Below are positions 1-6,427 of a stretch of 6,803 nucleotides of DNA, in pieces. The notes under the pieces are model-generated. The model had not been told where the DNA came from and ran no database searches. It saw only the letters and a list, made by a program, of their open reading frames with translations. A program made the position numbers and the translations under genes. The DNA lies in assembly GCA_001805655.1 (NCBI GenBank), contig MHGR01000052.1:1-6803 (forward strand). The letters run 5' to 3'. Origin of the DNA: Omnitrophica WOR_2 bacterium RIFCSPHIGHO2_02_FULL_52_10 (lineage in GTDB: Bacteria > Omnitrophota > Gorgyraeia > Zapsychrales > Zapsychraceae). The first letter of the stretch is position 1. Each line of letters starts with the position of its first letter.

Positions 1-1
1 C

Positions 2-184
2 ATCAATTTGGCCAAGAAATTCCGCGCGCATACCATCGATGAAGGCAAAGAAGTCATTATCATCGAGCAAACCGGCACGACCGATGAACTCGACAAGTTC
101 GAAGCCCTTTTAAAGAAGTATGGCGTTCTGGAAATGGTGCGCTCGGGTAAATTGGTCATGGCCCGAGGAAAAGAAGCAACCTAG
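2..184 (+). CDS. ilvH: Acetolactate synthase small subunit, C-terminal fragment
   Basis: This is the last 60 codons of a gene that begins before the window, read in the frame starting at base 2 and ending in TAG at 182-184. The translation runs from INLAKKFRAHTIDEGKEV to LVMARGKEAT. It shows the signature of the C-terminal domain of the regulatory subunit of acetolactate synthase (IlvH/IlvN): F-R-A, then a strand with I-I-I-E-x-T-G, a helix D-E-L-D-K-F-E-A-L-L-K-K-Y-G, then E-M-V-R-S-G and the closing M-A-R-G. In the family this subunit binds the catalytic IlvB/IlvI subunit, stimulates it and gives valine feedback inhibition in branched-chain amino acid synthesis. The N-terminal ACT domain lies outside the window, so valine sensitivity cannot be judged. 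ilvC, a common neighbour, does not follow; the next gene is convergent after 3 nt. The family call is firm, but the choice between ilvH and ilvN as symbol is a naming matter. Confidence 0.88.
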   Translation: MNLAKKFRAHTIDEGKEVIIIEQTGTTDELDKFEALLKKYGVLEMVRSGKLVMARGKEAT

Positions 185-187
185 CGT

Positions 188-604
188 TTAATTTTGTTCC
201 GCCAGGTTGCACGGCAGGATTTTGGGCAATTCCTTCGGCGGCAGGATCACCAACGCTACCTCCACCCCCTCCTCATCGTGGCCGATCGATGTGATTTGGC
301 AGCGTTCACGGTCGATGTCCTTCGCGTCCAAACCTAAATACTGGGCAATGGCCGACCGTAAGGCATCCCATTCAAGATAAAGGACGAATTGCGCGTCTTC
401 GGCGCTCAATTTCAGCGACCGGACGGCTTCCGTGAACGGTATTTCCAATATATCCTCTAATGGCTTTCCGCGCAGATAGTCGCCGTATCCCGTTTGGGCG
501 GTAATTTCCCGGCCGCAGGTGATCTTGGCGAACTCAAAGGAAACAAACCGCTCGTCGTTGTCCAAGCGCAGGTTAATGCTGGAAGAGCTGTCGTTGCAGG
601 GCAT
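188..604 (-). CDS. Divergent IscU/NifU-type Fe-S scaffold-like protein with two of three cysteines
   Basis: The predicted protein is 138 residues from the ATG at 604, or 165 from an in-frame ATG at 685. Its first approximately 90 residues follow the IscU/NifU-N layout: C3-N-D5 (family C-G-D), a beta hairpin, F-A-K-I-T-C30-G-R-E-I (family F-K-T-Y-G-C-G-S-A-I), a G-K-P-L-E-D helix, and W-D-A-L-R-S-A-I-A-Q-Y (family E-D-A-I-K-A-A-I-A-D-Y). The spacing between the two cysteines is 27, against 26 in E. coli IscU as I recall it. The third ligand Cys of the family falls on V74 or a neighbouring L/Y, and the preceding His is also missing. A C-terminal tail of about 48 residues carries C102 and C132, near P-P-K-E-L-P-K. 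I prefer the start at 604 because a promoter-like element sits just upstream and residues 1-27 of the longer form match nothing in the family. Neither ATG has a Shine-Dalgarno sequence. The function is unproven: it may be a scaffold, a carrier, or a fold reused for another role. Confidence 0.6.
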   Translation of the reverse strand: MPCNDSSSSINLRLDNDERFVSFEFAKITCGREITAQTGYGDYLRGKPLEDILEIPFTEAVRSLKLSAEDAQFVLYLEWDALRSAIAQYLGLDAKDIDRERCQITSIGHDEEGVEVALVILPPKELPKILPCNLAEQN

Positions 605-616
605 ATTTAACCGTAA

Positions 617-645
617 ATTATGAGATAGGGCCGGTCCTTTGTCTA
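617..645 (-). promoter_or_regulatory. Candidate sigma70-type promoter for the IscU-like gene
   Basis: On the - strand there is TAGACA (640-645, 5 of 6 to TTGACA), a 17-bp spacer, then CATAAT (617-622, 5 of 6 to TATAAT). The predicted start point is near 608-612, only 4-8 nt before the ATG at 602-604. The message would therefore be almost leaderless, which fits the missing Shine-Dalgarno sequence. The element lies inside the longer reading frame, so it also argues for the shorter protein. This is motif evidence only. Confidence 0.4.
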
Positions 646-719
646 CTGGCAACAGTGGTATACAGTTATCCCTCGCCGTATGCATTTTATGAATATTCGG
701 CTCGGGATGAATTCCGGCG

Positions 720-751
720 GCGACTTATGTTCGCCGTGCTCCATAAGTCGC
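720..751 (-). terminator. Hairpin at the end of the nrdAB operon, no U-tract
   Basis: A perfect 10-bp inverted repeat, GCGACTTATG (720-729) and CATAAGTCGC (742-751), encloses a 12-nt loop. It starts 9 nt beyond the nrdB stop codon. The transcript after the stem reads CGCCGGAATTC, so the U-run of a classical intrinsic terminator is absent. It may be a non-canonical terminator, a 3'-end stabilising hairpin, or a partial attenuator ahead of the IscU-like gene. Confidence 0.45.
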
Positions 752-759
752 GCCGTCAT

Positions 760-1812
760 TCACCACTCCAGCGCCCCGCCGGTTTGGTATTCCGTCACGC
801 GCGTTTCGAAAAAGTTTTTTTCCTTTTTGAGATCGATGACTTCGCTCATCCAGGGGAACGGGTTGTTGGAGCCGTAAAATTGCGGCAGGTGCAGTTTTTC
901 AAACCGGCGGTCGGCGATATACTGGACATATTCCTTCAGGAGCTCCGTGTTGAGCCCCAGGACGCCGTTGGGCAGGCAGTCTTTGATGTAATTCACTTCC
1001 AGGACCACCGCGCTCTTGATAAACTCGACCATCTCCTTTTTAAATTTTTCCTCCCACACGCCGGGATTTTCCGCAACAATGGCATTGATCAGCTCAATCC
1101 CGAAATTCATGTGGATGCTTTCATCGCGCAAAATATACTGGATTTGCTCGCAGGTGCCCGGGATGCGGTTCTGCCGGCCAAACGACAGCATGGTCACAAA
1201 CCCGCCGTAAAAGAAAATCCCCTCCGTGATGACATACAACCCGATCAAATTTTTAAGGAAAATCTGCAGGCCTTCCTTGGTCCGGGTGTCCAGGCTGAGG
1301 TCCAGGACGCAGTCCGTGCAGCTCATCGCGTGCTGGTCCTTTTTGTAAATCGCTTCAACCTCACGGTACATGTTGAACATTTCGCCCTCATCCAGGGACA
1401 GGGACTGCACGATGTACTGGAAGGCGTGAATATGGATGGCTTCTTCAAAGGCCTGCCGCAGAAGATATTGCCGGCATTCCGGCGAGTCAACGCAGCGGTA
1501 CACCGCCAGGACCAGGTTGTTGCCGACCAATGATTCGGCCGTCGCGAAAAACCCGAGCACGCGCTTGATGACGTGGCGTTCGTCCGCGGTGAACCCCTTG
1601 GGGTCCTTCCACTGCTCGATGTCGCGCTGCATGGAAACCTCGGTCGGCATCCAGTGGTTGGCGCAGCCGTCCAGATAATAATGCCAGGCCCACTGGTATT
1701 TGATGGGGACCAATTGATTGCAATCCACGGTACGGTCATTGTTAATGACTTTTTTATCATCCAAGGTCAGTCTGGTCTTGGTCATGTTGAGCAACGATGA
1801 ATTACCGGTCAT
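760..1812 (-). CDS. nrdB: Ribonucleotide reductase class Ic small subunit (R2c), Mn/Fe type
   Basis: NrdB generates and stores the oxidant that starts ribonucleotide reduction in NrdA, in the cytoplasm. The ATG at 1812 (350 aa) is chosen because AAAGGAG lies 9 nt upstream; the ATG at 1821 directly abuts that Shine-Dalgarno sequence. Residues are numbered from 1812. The six metal ligands are all visible: E93 (in T-A-E-S-L-V-G-N-N), E124 and H127 (F-E-E-A-I-H), E197 (T-E-G-I-F-F-Y), E231 and H234 (R-D-E-S-I-H). The position of the radical Tyr, four residues after H127, is Phe131 (H-A-F-Q-Y-I), and the first ligand is Glu rather than Asp. Both are hallmarks of the Chlamydia trachomatis class Ic enzyme, whose Mn(IV)/Fe(III) centre replaces the tyrosyl radical. 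The radical-transfer residues W54, Y226 and C-terminal Y342 (T-E-Y-Q) are retained. The gene lies 24 nt behind nrdA. The family call is firm; the Mn/Fe metal content is inferred from homology. Confidence 0.96.
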   Translation of the reverse strand: MTGNSSLLNMTKTRLTLDDKKVINNDRTVDCNQLVPIKYQWAWHYYLDGCANHWMPTEVSMQRDIEQWKDPKGFTADERHVIKRVLGFFATAESLVGNNLVLAVYRCVDSPECRQYLLRQAFEEAIHIHAFQYIVQSLSLDEGEMFNMYREVEAIYKKDQHAMSCTDCVLDLSLDTRTKEGLQIFLKNLIGLYVITEGIFFYGGFVTMLSFGRQNRIPGTCEQIQYILRDESIHMNFGIELINAIVAENPGVWEEKFKKEMVEFIKSAVVLEVNYIKDCLPNGVLGLNTELLKEYVQYIADRRFEKLHLPQFYGSNNPFPWMSEVIDLKKEKNFFETRVTEYQTGGALEW

Positions 1813-1836
1813 TTTTTGCATCTCCTTTATCGAAAA

Positions 1837-4800
1837 TTATTGGCACGCTTCGCAATCTTCCTTCGGGGCAACGGTCAGTTTTGCGTCGGGCTCATCGATG
1901 ACAACACGGCCGAATTTGTCCCGTTGGCGCTGGCCAACGACGTTATCATATTTGGTGACATCCAGCGTGCTTTTCTCCACGCGGGTCGCCCCCATGGAGC
2001 GCAGATAATAGGTGGTCTTGAGCCCCTTTTCCCACGCCAGCATGTACATGTCGCTGACCTTTTTACCGCTCGGCTTGGCCTGGTAAAGGTTCAGGGATTG
2101 CCCCATATCGATCCATTTCTGGCGTCGGCTGGCGGCCTCGACCAGCCATTCATATTCGATTTCAAAGGCCGTGACATATTTCTGCTTGATGTTCGCGGGG
2201 ATGCGGGCGATTTCCTGAATGCTGCCGTCGAAATATTTCAAGTCATCGATCATTTCATTATCCCAGAGCCCCAGCTCCTTGAGGTCATGGACAAGATATT
2301 CGTTCACGACCGTGAATTCCCCGGATAAATTGCTCTTAACGAAGATGTTTTTATACTGCGGCTCGATGGAGGCGGTCACCCCAATGATATTACCGATGGT
2401 CGCCGTCGGCGCAATCGCCATGAGCAGGCTGTTGCGGATACCGTATTTTTTAAGTTCCGCGCGTACCGGTGCCCAGTCCATTGTGCAGGAGCGGTCAACA
2501 TCCAGGTGTCCCCCGCGCTCAAGCTCAAGGGTGTTAAGCGTGTCGAGCGGCAGCAAACCGCGCTCCCATTTTGACCCCCGGTACGATGCATAGGGGCCGG
2601 CTTCCTTGGCATTTTCAATGGACGCAAGAATCGCGTAATAGGAAATCGCCTCCATGCTTTCATCGGCAAATTGAACAGCATCCTGGGACGCATAGCTCAT
2701 GTTTTGGATGTACAGGGCGTCTTGAAAACCCATAAATCCCAACCCGATTGGGCGGTGTCTTTGGTTGGCAATCTTCGCCTCCGGCGTGGGATAATAATTG
2801 AGGTCGATGACATTATCCAGCATGCGCACGGCCGTGGTCACGGTTTCTTTGAGCTTTTTATGGTCCAACCCGTCTTTCGTCGTGTGGGCCGCCAGATTCA
2901 CGGAGCCCAAGTTGCATACGGCGGTTTCACTCTTGGATGTATTTAAAAGAATTTCCGTGCACAAGTTGGAGCTGTGGATGGTCCCGACATGGTCCTGCGG
3001 TGAGCGGACATTGGAAGGGTCTTTCCACGTAATCCACGGGTGCCCGGTTTCAAAGAGCATATTCAACATCTTGCGCCAAAGCTCGATGGCCGGCAGCACC
3101 TTGAATTGACGCATTTTGCCGTTCTGGGCCAGTGCTTCATATGTGCCGTAGCGTTGCTCAAATTCCCGGCCGTAAATGTGATGCAGGTCCGGCGTTTCAT
3201 TGGGGCTGAACAGCGTCCAATTCCCGTTTTCCTTGATGCGCTTCATGAACAGATCCGGAATCCACGCGGCGGTGTGCATGTCATGCGTGCGCCGGCGGTC
3301 ATCACCGGTATTCTTGCGCAGTTCCAGGAATTCCTCGATATCGAGATGCCAAACTTCCAGGTACGCGCACATCGCCCCTTGGCGCTTGCCACCCTGATTA
3401 ACGGCCAGCGCCGTGTCGTTCGCGACTTTTAAAAATGGGATAATCCCCTGGCTCTTGCCGTTGGTCCCCTTAATCCGGGAGCCCATGGCGCGGATATTGG
3501 TCCAATCATTCCCCAGACCACCGCTCCATTTGGAAAGCATGGCGTCATCCTGTATGCATTTGAAAATGTGCAGCAGGTCATCCTCGATGGTGGTCAAGAA
3601 GCACGAGGACAATTGAGAATGACGCGTTCCCGAATTAAACAATGTCGGGGTTGAGGAGGTAAAGCGGAATGTCGAAAGAATATTGTAAAACTCAAGCGCC
3701 CGTTCGTTTTTCCGCGGCCCATCGTTTTTGGCCAGGCCCATCGCCACGCGCATCCAGAAAATCTGGGGCAGTTCAAGCCGCCGGCCTTCCCAGTGAATGA
3801 AGTAGCGGTCGTAGAGCGTCTGCAGGCCCATATAGCGGAAGTTGAAGTCCCGTTTGGGGTTGATATGCGTGCCCAGCATTTTCAAGTCGAATTGCAGGAG
3901 GTCCGGGCTTAACAATTCCAGTTCCACGGCGCGATGAATGTAGTGATCAAAATAACCGGGGTATTCGGTCTTTATTCCCTCAAAACTCACCGGGTGGCCG
4001 ATCGCTTCTTCATATTCCTTTAATAACAGCAGCCGCGCCGCGACAAACGTATAATCCGGTTCTTTTTCCAGGAAGGCTTTCGCGGTCATGATGTTGGCAG
4101 CCGCCATCTGAGCTTCGGACATTTCGTTGAAATAATTTTTGACGGCTTCCTTTAAGATGTCTTCGGACGAAACGTTCTTAAGGCCCAGGCAGCAAGTCTC
4201 AAGCTGAAAACGTATTTCTTTTAATGGTATTTGCTTTCGCTGGCCATCACGGGCAATGAACACCATGTCTTTAAGCAGTTCATAGGAGGCCTCCTCAACC
4301 GCGGTTTGCGTGAGCCTTTCCCGGCGGATCTTGGCGCGCTCCTCGCGGTAAAGAATGAAACTTTTAGCGATTTCGTGGTAACCCGCCCTCATCAAATTGT
4401 TTTCAACAAGGTCTTGTACTTCCTCGATATCCAGACACTTGCCTTGCGGCCAAAGTGTCCGGATTTCGCTAACAACTTTGTCGGAAACTTCGTGGACCCG
4501 CCCCAGGAGGCGCTCGGTCAGAATGTCGTGGTTATGGGCGCGAAAGGCCTTGGCGATGGCCAGCGTGATTTTTTCGGGCTTGAAGGATACGACTTTGCCA
4601 TCCCGCTTTTTGAGGGTATACAGTTCAAACAAGGCCCGGCGGGCGGCATGTTGCTTGCGGTAATTGGCGTACAGTTCGGCGACATCTTTAAAGCCGTTCT
4701 CAAACAGATGGCGGATCACTTCATCCTGTACCGCTTCCACGGAAATGTATTCCTTTTTCATATAGCGTTCCGTGATGACCGAAACGACGCTTTGTGTCAC

Positions 4801-4974
4801 TTTCTCAACATGCTGCACGACCTCGATCGGCAATTCCACCTCGCGCGGCAAATTACGCTGCTCCTTAAACGCGTTGCCAATCGCGCGCTTAATGCGTATC
4901 TCATTGAAGGCGACGATCTGACCGTTGCGCTTGTGGATGTTCATTCCTAAGGAAGTCAGGGATTCATTCAGCAT
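1837..4974 (-). CDS. nrdA: Ribonucleoside-diphosphate reductase class I large subunit with stacked ATP cones
   Basis: NrdA reduces ribonucleoside diphosphates to deoxyribonucleotides. It has 1,045 residues, against about 760 in E. coli, because of extra N-terminal allosteric domains. Cone 1 (about 12-105) has H-K-R-N-G, and cone 2 (about 118-210) has K-K-R-D-G. A third region (about 237-320) matches the single E. coli cone but has A241 for the usual Lys before R-D-G and no His at the nucleotide contact, so it looks degenerate. The catalytic barrel holds the redox pair C458 (Q-L-S-S-C) and C687 (A-V-C-N-L-G), the thiyl site N670-L-C672-T-E674, radical-transfer tyrosines Y989-Y990 (T-T-Y-Y-L-R), and the C-terminal shuttle C-E-A-C-Q (C1041, C1044). 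The start is supported by GGAGGAG placed 7 nt upstream of the ATG. It is the first gene of an operon with nrdB, behind two NrdR boxes. Overall it resembles chlamydial NrdA. Confidence 0.97.
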   Translation of the reverse strand: MLNESLTSLGMNIHKRNGQIVAFNEIRIKRAIGNAFKEQRNLPREVELPIEVVQHVEKVTQSVVSVITERYMKKEYISVEAVQDEVIRHLFENGFKDVAELYANYRKQHAARRALFELYTLKKRDGKVVSFKPEKITLAIAKAFRAHNHDILTERLLGRVHEVSDKVVSEIRTLWPQGKCLDIEEVQDLVENNLMRAGYHEIAKSFILYREERAKIRRERLTQTAVEEASYELLKDMVFIARDGQRKQIPLKEIRFQLETCCLGLKNVSSEDILKEAVKNYFNEMSEAQMAAANIMTAKAFLEKEPDYTFVAARLLLLKEYEEAIGHPVSFEGIKTEYPGYFDHYIHRAVELELLSPDLLQFDLKMLGTHINPKRDFNFRYMGLQTLYDRYFIHWEGRRLELPQIFWMRVAMGLAKNDGPRKNERALEFYNILSTFRFTSSTPTLFNSGTRHSQLSSCFLTTIEDDLLHIFKCIQDDAMLSKWSGGLGNDWTNIRAMGSRIKGTNGKSQGIIPFLKVANDTALAVNQGGKRQGAMCAYLEVWHLDIEEFLELRKNTGDDRRRTHDMHTAAWIPDLFMKRIKENGNWTLFSPNETPDLHHIYGREFEQRYGTYEALAQNGKMRQFKVLPAIELWRKMLNMLFETGHPWITWKDPSNVRSPQDHVGTIHSSNLCTEILLNTSKSETAVCNLGSVNLAAHTTKDGLDHKKLKETVTTAVRMLDNVIDLNYYPTPEAKIANQRHRPIGLGFMGFQDALYIQNMSYASQDAVQFADESMEAISYYAILASIENAKEAGPYASYRGSKWERGLLPLDTLNTLELERGGHLDVDRSCTMDWAPVRAELKKYGIRNSLLMAIAPTATIGNIIGVTASIEPQYKNIFVKSNLSGEFTVVNEYLVHDLKELGLWDNEMIDDLKYFDGSIQEIARIPANIKQKYVTAFEIEYEWLVEAASRRQKWIDMGQSLNLYQAKPSGKKVSDMYMLAWEKGLKTTYYLRSMGATRVEKSTLDVTKYDNVVGQRQRDKFGRVVIDEPDAKLTVAPKEDCEACQ

Positions 4975-5094
4975 GTGGTTGCTCCTCCGTATGGTTGAAT
5001 GATGGCAATCGGTATTGTTGAATAATTTTATTAATGTGTATATTTATAAGGTGTGATGCGAGAGGGATAAAGCGCATTGAGTCGGAATCTTTAT

Positions 5095-5124
5095 TTTATA
5101 CTATATATTGAACCGGTGGGTCAG
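5095..5124 (-). promoter_or_regulatory. Candidate nrd promoter, proximal
   Basis: On the - strand there is CTGACC (5119-5124, 4 of 6), an 18-bp spacer, and TATAAA (5095-5100, 5 of 6). Transcription would begin near 5088, giving a leader of about 114 nt before nrdA. The proximal NrdR box covers the upstream half of the -10 and part of the spacer. This is motif evidence only. A weaker TATAAA also occurs near 5042-5047 in the AT-rich leader. Confidence 0.4.
5098..5113. promoter_or_regulatory. NrdR box, proximal
   Basis: The sequence is ataCTATATATTGaac. The ten central bases fit the NrdR core CwAtATaTwG exactly, while the flanks are less good. It overlaps the -10 region of the proximal candidate promoter. 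NrdR is the Zn-ribbon/ATP-cone repressor of RNR genes; its gene is not in this window. Confidence 0.75.
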
Positions 5125-5127
5125 AGT

Positions 5128-5143
5128 ACACAATATATGGTAT
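5128..5143. promoter_or_regulatory. NrdR box, distal
   Basis: The sequence is acaCAATATATGGtat, which agrees with the 16-bp consensus acaCwAtATaTwGtgt at 14 positions. It begins 30 bp from the start of the proximal box, about three helical turns, so both would lie on the same face of the DNA. Paired boxes at roughly this spacing are the known arrangement for cooperative NrdR binding. Confidence 0.78.
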
Positions 5144-5165
5144 TACTTTAAAACACGATGGTCAA
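5137..5165 (-). promoter_or_regulatory. Candidate nrd promoter, distal
   Basis: On the - strand there is TTGACC (5160-5165, 5 of 6), a 17-bp spacer, and TACCAT (5137-5142, 4 of 6). The -10 lies within the distal NrdR box. Its start point would be near 5130, giving a leader of about 155 nt. Sequence alone does not decide between this and the proximal candidate; each is covered by one NrdR box. Confidence 0.38.
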
Positions 5166-5205
5166 TCTTTATTTTTGTTTTTGGGTCAAATTTTTACATT
5201 TTTAT

Positions 5206-5242
5206 TGATCCCCCTGAGACATCGCGCATATCAGGGGGATCA
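5206..5242 (-). terminator. Strong hairpin after sodA, no U-tract
   Basis: A perfect 12-bp stem, TGATCCCCCTGA (5206-5217) and TCAGGGGGATCA (5231-5242), has a 13-nt loop. It starts 14 nt beyond the superoxide dismutase stop codon, so it is placed to end the aquaporin-tpx-sodA transcript. On the - strand the stem is followed by an A-rich tract (AATAAAAATGTAAAAA) instead of a U-run. It is therefore not a textbook intrinsic terminator; RNA 3'-end protection is an alternative role. Confidence 0.55.
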
Positions 5243-5256
5243 TGCATCTGGTAGGA

Positions 5257-5886
5257 TTATTTTGCCTGCAGTGCCGCTTTGTACAGTTTGGTTACAGCGC
5301 TCCAATTGATGATGTTCCAGAACGCCGCGATGTAATCAGGACGCCTGTTCTGATATTTCAGGTAGTAGGCATGTTCCCAGACATCCAGTCCCAAAATCGG
5401 CGTTCCCCTGCACTCGGCCACATCCATGACCGGATTATCCTGGTTGGGCGTGGAGCAAACACAAAGCTTTCCTTTGGAAATCGTCAGCCAGGCCCAGCCG
5501 CTGCCAAAACGGGTGGCGGCCGCATTGGAAAACTGCTGTTTGAACGCGTCAAAACTGCCGAAGTCCTTCGTGATGGCGTCCGCGAGTTCACCGGATGGCT
5601 TCCCTCCGGCCTTGGGGCCGATCCACTTCCAAAAAAGCGAATGGTTGTAATGCCCCCCGCCGTGATTACGGACCGCCGTGCGTATTTTTTCCGGGACAGA
5701 AGAGATGTTCGCAATCAGCTCTTCAATGCTCTTCGCTTCCAGGGCGGCATTGCCCTGAATCGCTTCATTAAGTTTACTGACATACGCGGCGTGATGCTTG
5801 CCGTGGTGAATTTCCATGGTCTGGGCGTCGATGTACGGCTCCAGCGCATCATGCGCATAGCCTAGATTCGGTAACGTGTGTGCCAT
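5257..5886 (-). CDS. sodA: Superoxide dismutase, Mn-type signatures
   Basis: This 209-residue enzyme dismutates superoxide to hydrogen peroxide and oxygen. It has no signal peptide, so it is cytoplasmic. The start M-A-H-T-L-P at 5886 is chosen because GGAAGGAG lies 6 nt upstream and the protein then begins where the family begins; the open frame running back to 6003 overlaps tpx. Metal ligands are H27 (M-E-I-H-H-G-K-H-H), H82 ([10 protein letters not shown]), D168 and H172 ([10 protein letters not shown]), with second-sphere Y35. The active-site Gln sits at Q149 (T-P-N-Q-D-N-P), the Mn-type position, and the FeSOD Gln position is Gly (G-G-G-H), which points to Mn or cambialistic use rather than Fe. 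It follows tpx by 19 nt in the same operon, and its peroxide product is the substrate of that neighbour. The family is certain; metal choice is inferred from these residues. Confidence 0.96.
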   Translation of the reverse strand: MAHTLPNLGYAHDALEPYIDAQTMEIHHGKHHAAYVSKLNEAIQGNAALEAKSIEELIANISSVPEKIRTAVRNHGGGHYNHSLFWKWIGPKAGGKPSGELADAITKDFGSFDAFKQQFSNAAATRFGSGWAWLTISKGKLCVCSTPNQDNPVMDVAECRGTPILGLDVWEHAYYLKYQNRRPDYIAAFWNIINWSAVTKLYKAALQAK

Positions 5887-5905
5887 AATCCACTCCTTCC
5901 TTTCT

Positions 5906-6418
5906 CTATGATTTCGCGAGAGCCGCAAGCGCTTCATCGTAATCCGGCTCGCTGGCAATTTCAGAAACAATCTGTTTGTATTTAATTTTTCCGCGGGCAT
6001 CAATGATAAAAATCGAGCGGCTTAAGAGGCGCATTCCTTTGATGAGCACGCCGTACGCGCTGCCGAAGGCCGCATCGCGGTGATCGGACAGCGTGCGGAT
6101 TTTATCGCTGCCGGTTGCCCCGCACCAGCGCTTTTGGGCAAAGGGCAGGTCCATGCTTATTGTCAGGACAACCGTGTCCTTCCCCAGCTTTACGGCTTCT
6201 TTGTTGAAGCGTTTGGCCTGCAGGTCGCAGACCGGCGTGTCCAGTGAAGGAACAACCGAAAGAACGATTTTCTTCCCTTTGAACGATGATAATTTGACCT
6301 CCGAAAGGTCGTTGGCAACAAGAGTGCAATCGGGAGCATTTTCCCCGATTTGTACTTCGTGGCCGGTCAGGGCGACTGGATTCCCTTTCAATGTTACGCG
6401 ATACGCAACTTCAGGCAT
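5906..6418 (-). CDS. tpx: Thiol peroxidase, atypical 2-Cys peroxiredoxin
   Basis: Tpx reduces hydrogen peroxide and alkyl hydroperoxides using thioredoxin. The protein has 170 residues, close to the usual length of about 165-170, and no signal sequence. The peroxidatic site is P57-S-L-D-T61-P-V-C64, matching the Tpx version of the P-x3-T-x2-C motif. The resolving cysteine is C99 in [10 protein letters not shown], 35 residues later, as in E. coli Tpx (C61/C95). The catalytic Arg is R134 ([10 protein letters not shown]). The N-terminal beta hairpin ([12 protein letters not shown]) is also Tpx-specific. The start has AGGAGGT 4 nt upstream, and that Shine-Dalgarno sequence lies against the stop codon of the aquaporin gene, suggesting linked translation. 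sodA follows after 19 nt, so the two act in sequence: superoxide to peroxide to water. Confidence 0.96.
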   Translation of the reverse strand: MPEVAYRVTLKGNPVALTGHEVQIGENAPDCTLVANDLSEVKLSSFKGKKIVLSVVPSLDTPVCDLQAKRFNKEAVKLGKDTVVLTISMDLPFAQKRWCGATGSDKIRTLSDHRDAAFGSAYGVLIKGMRLLSRSIFIIDARGKIKYKQIVSEIASEPDYDEALAALAKS

Positions 6419-6427
6419 AATGACCTC

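Noticed and set aside
605..685. Longer 165-residue form of the IscU-like protein
   Set aside because: There is no Shine-Dalgarno sequence, a promoter-like element lies inside the extra segment, and its residues do not resemble the N-terminus of the scaffold family. It is not fully excluded.
655..1533. Open frame of 292 codons on the + strand
   Set aside because: It lies antisense to nrdB, whose metal ligands and full family match are unmistakable; the + strand translation resembles no family.
1813..1821. nrdB start at the ATG at 1821
   Set aside because: The AAAGGAG sequence touches this ATG with no spacer, whereas it is 9 nt from the ATG at 1812.
4231..4950. Open frame of 239 codons on the + strand
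   Set aside because: It is the complement of the ATP-cone region of nrdA and has no ribosome-binding site or recognisable domain.
5143..5206. Possible small RNA or leader peptide in the AT-rich segment between sodA and nrdA
   Set aside because: No short frame with a ribosome-binding site and no further stable stem could be seen; the A-tracts fit promoter-upstream DNA.
5242..5865. Open frame of 207 codons on the + strand
   Set aside because: It is antisense to sodA, and the reading matches the mirror of the SOD coding sequence only.
5257..6003. Longer 248-residue version of the superoxide dismutase starting at 6003
   Set aside because: The extra 39 residues overlap tpx by about 100 bp and match nothing in the SOD family; a strong Shine-Dalgarno sequence precedes the internal ATG at 5886.
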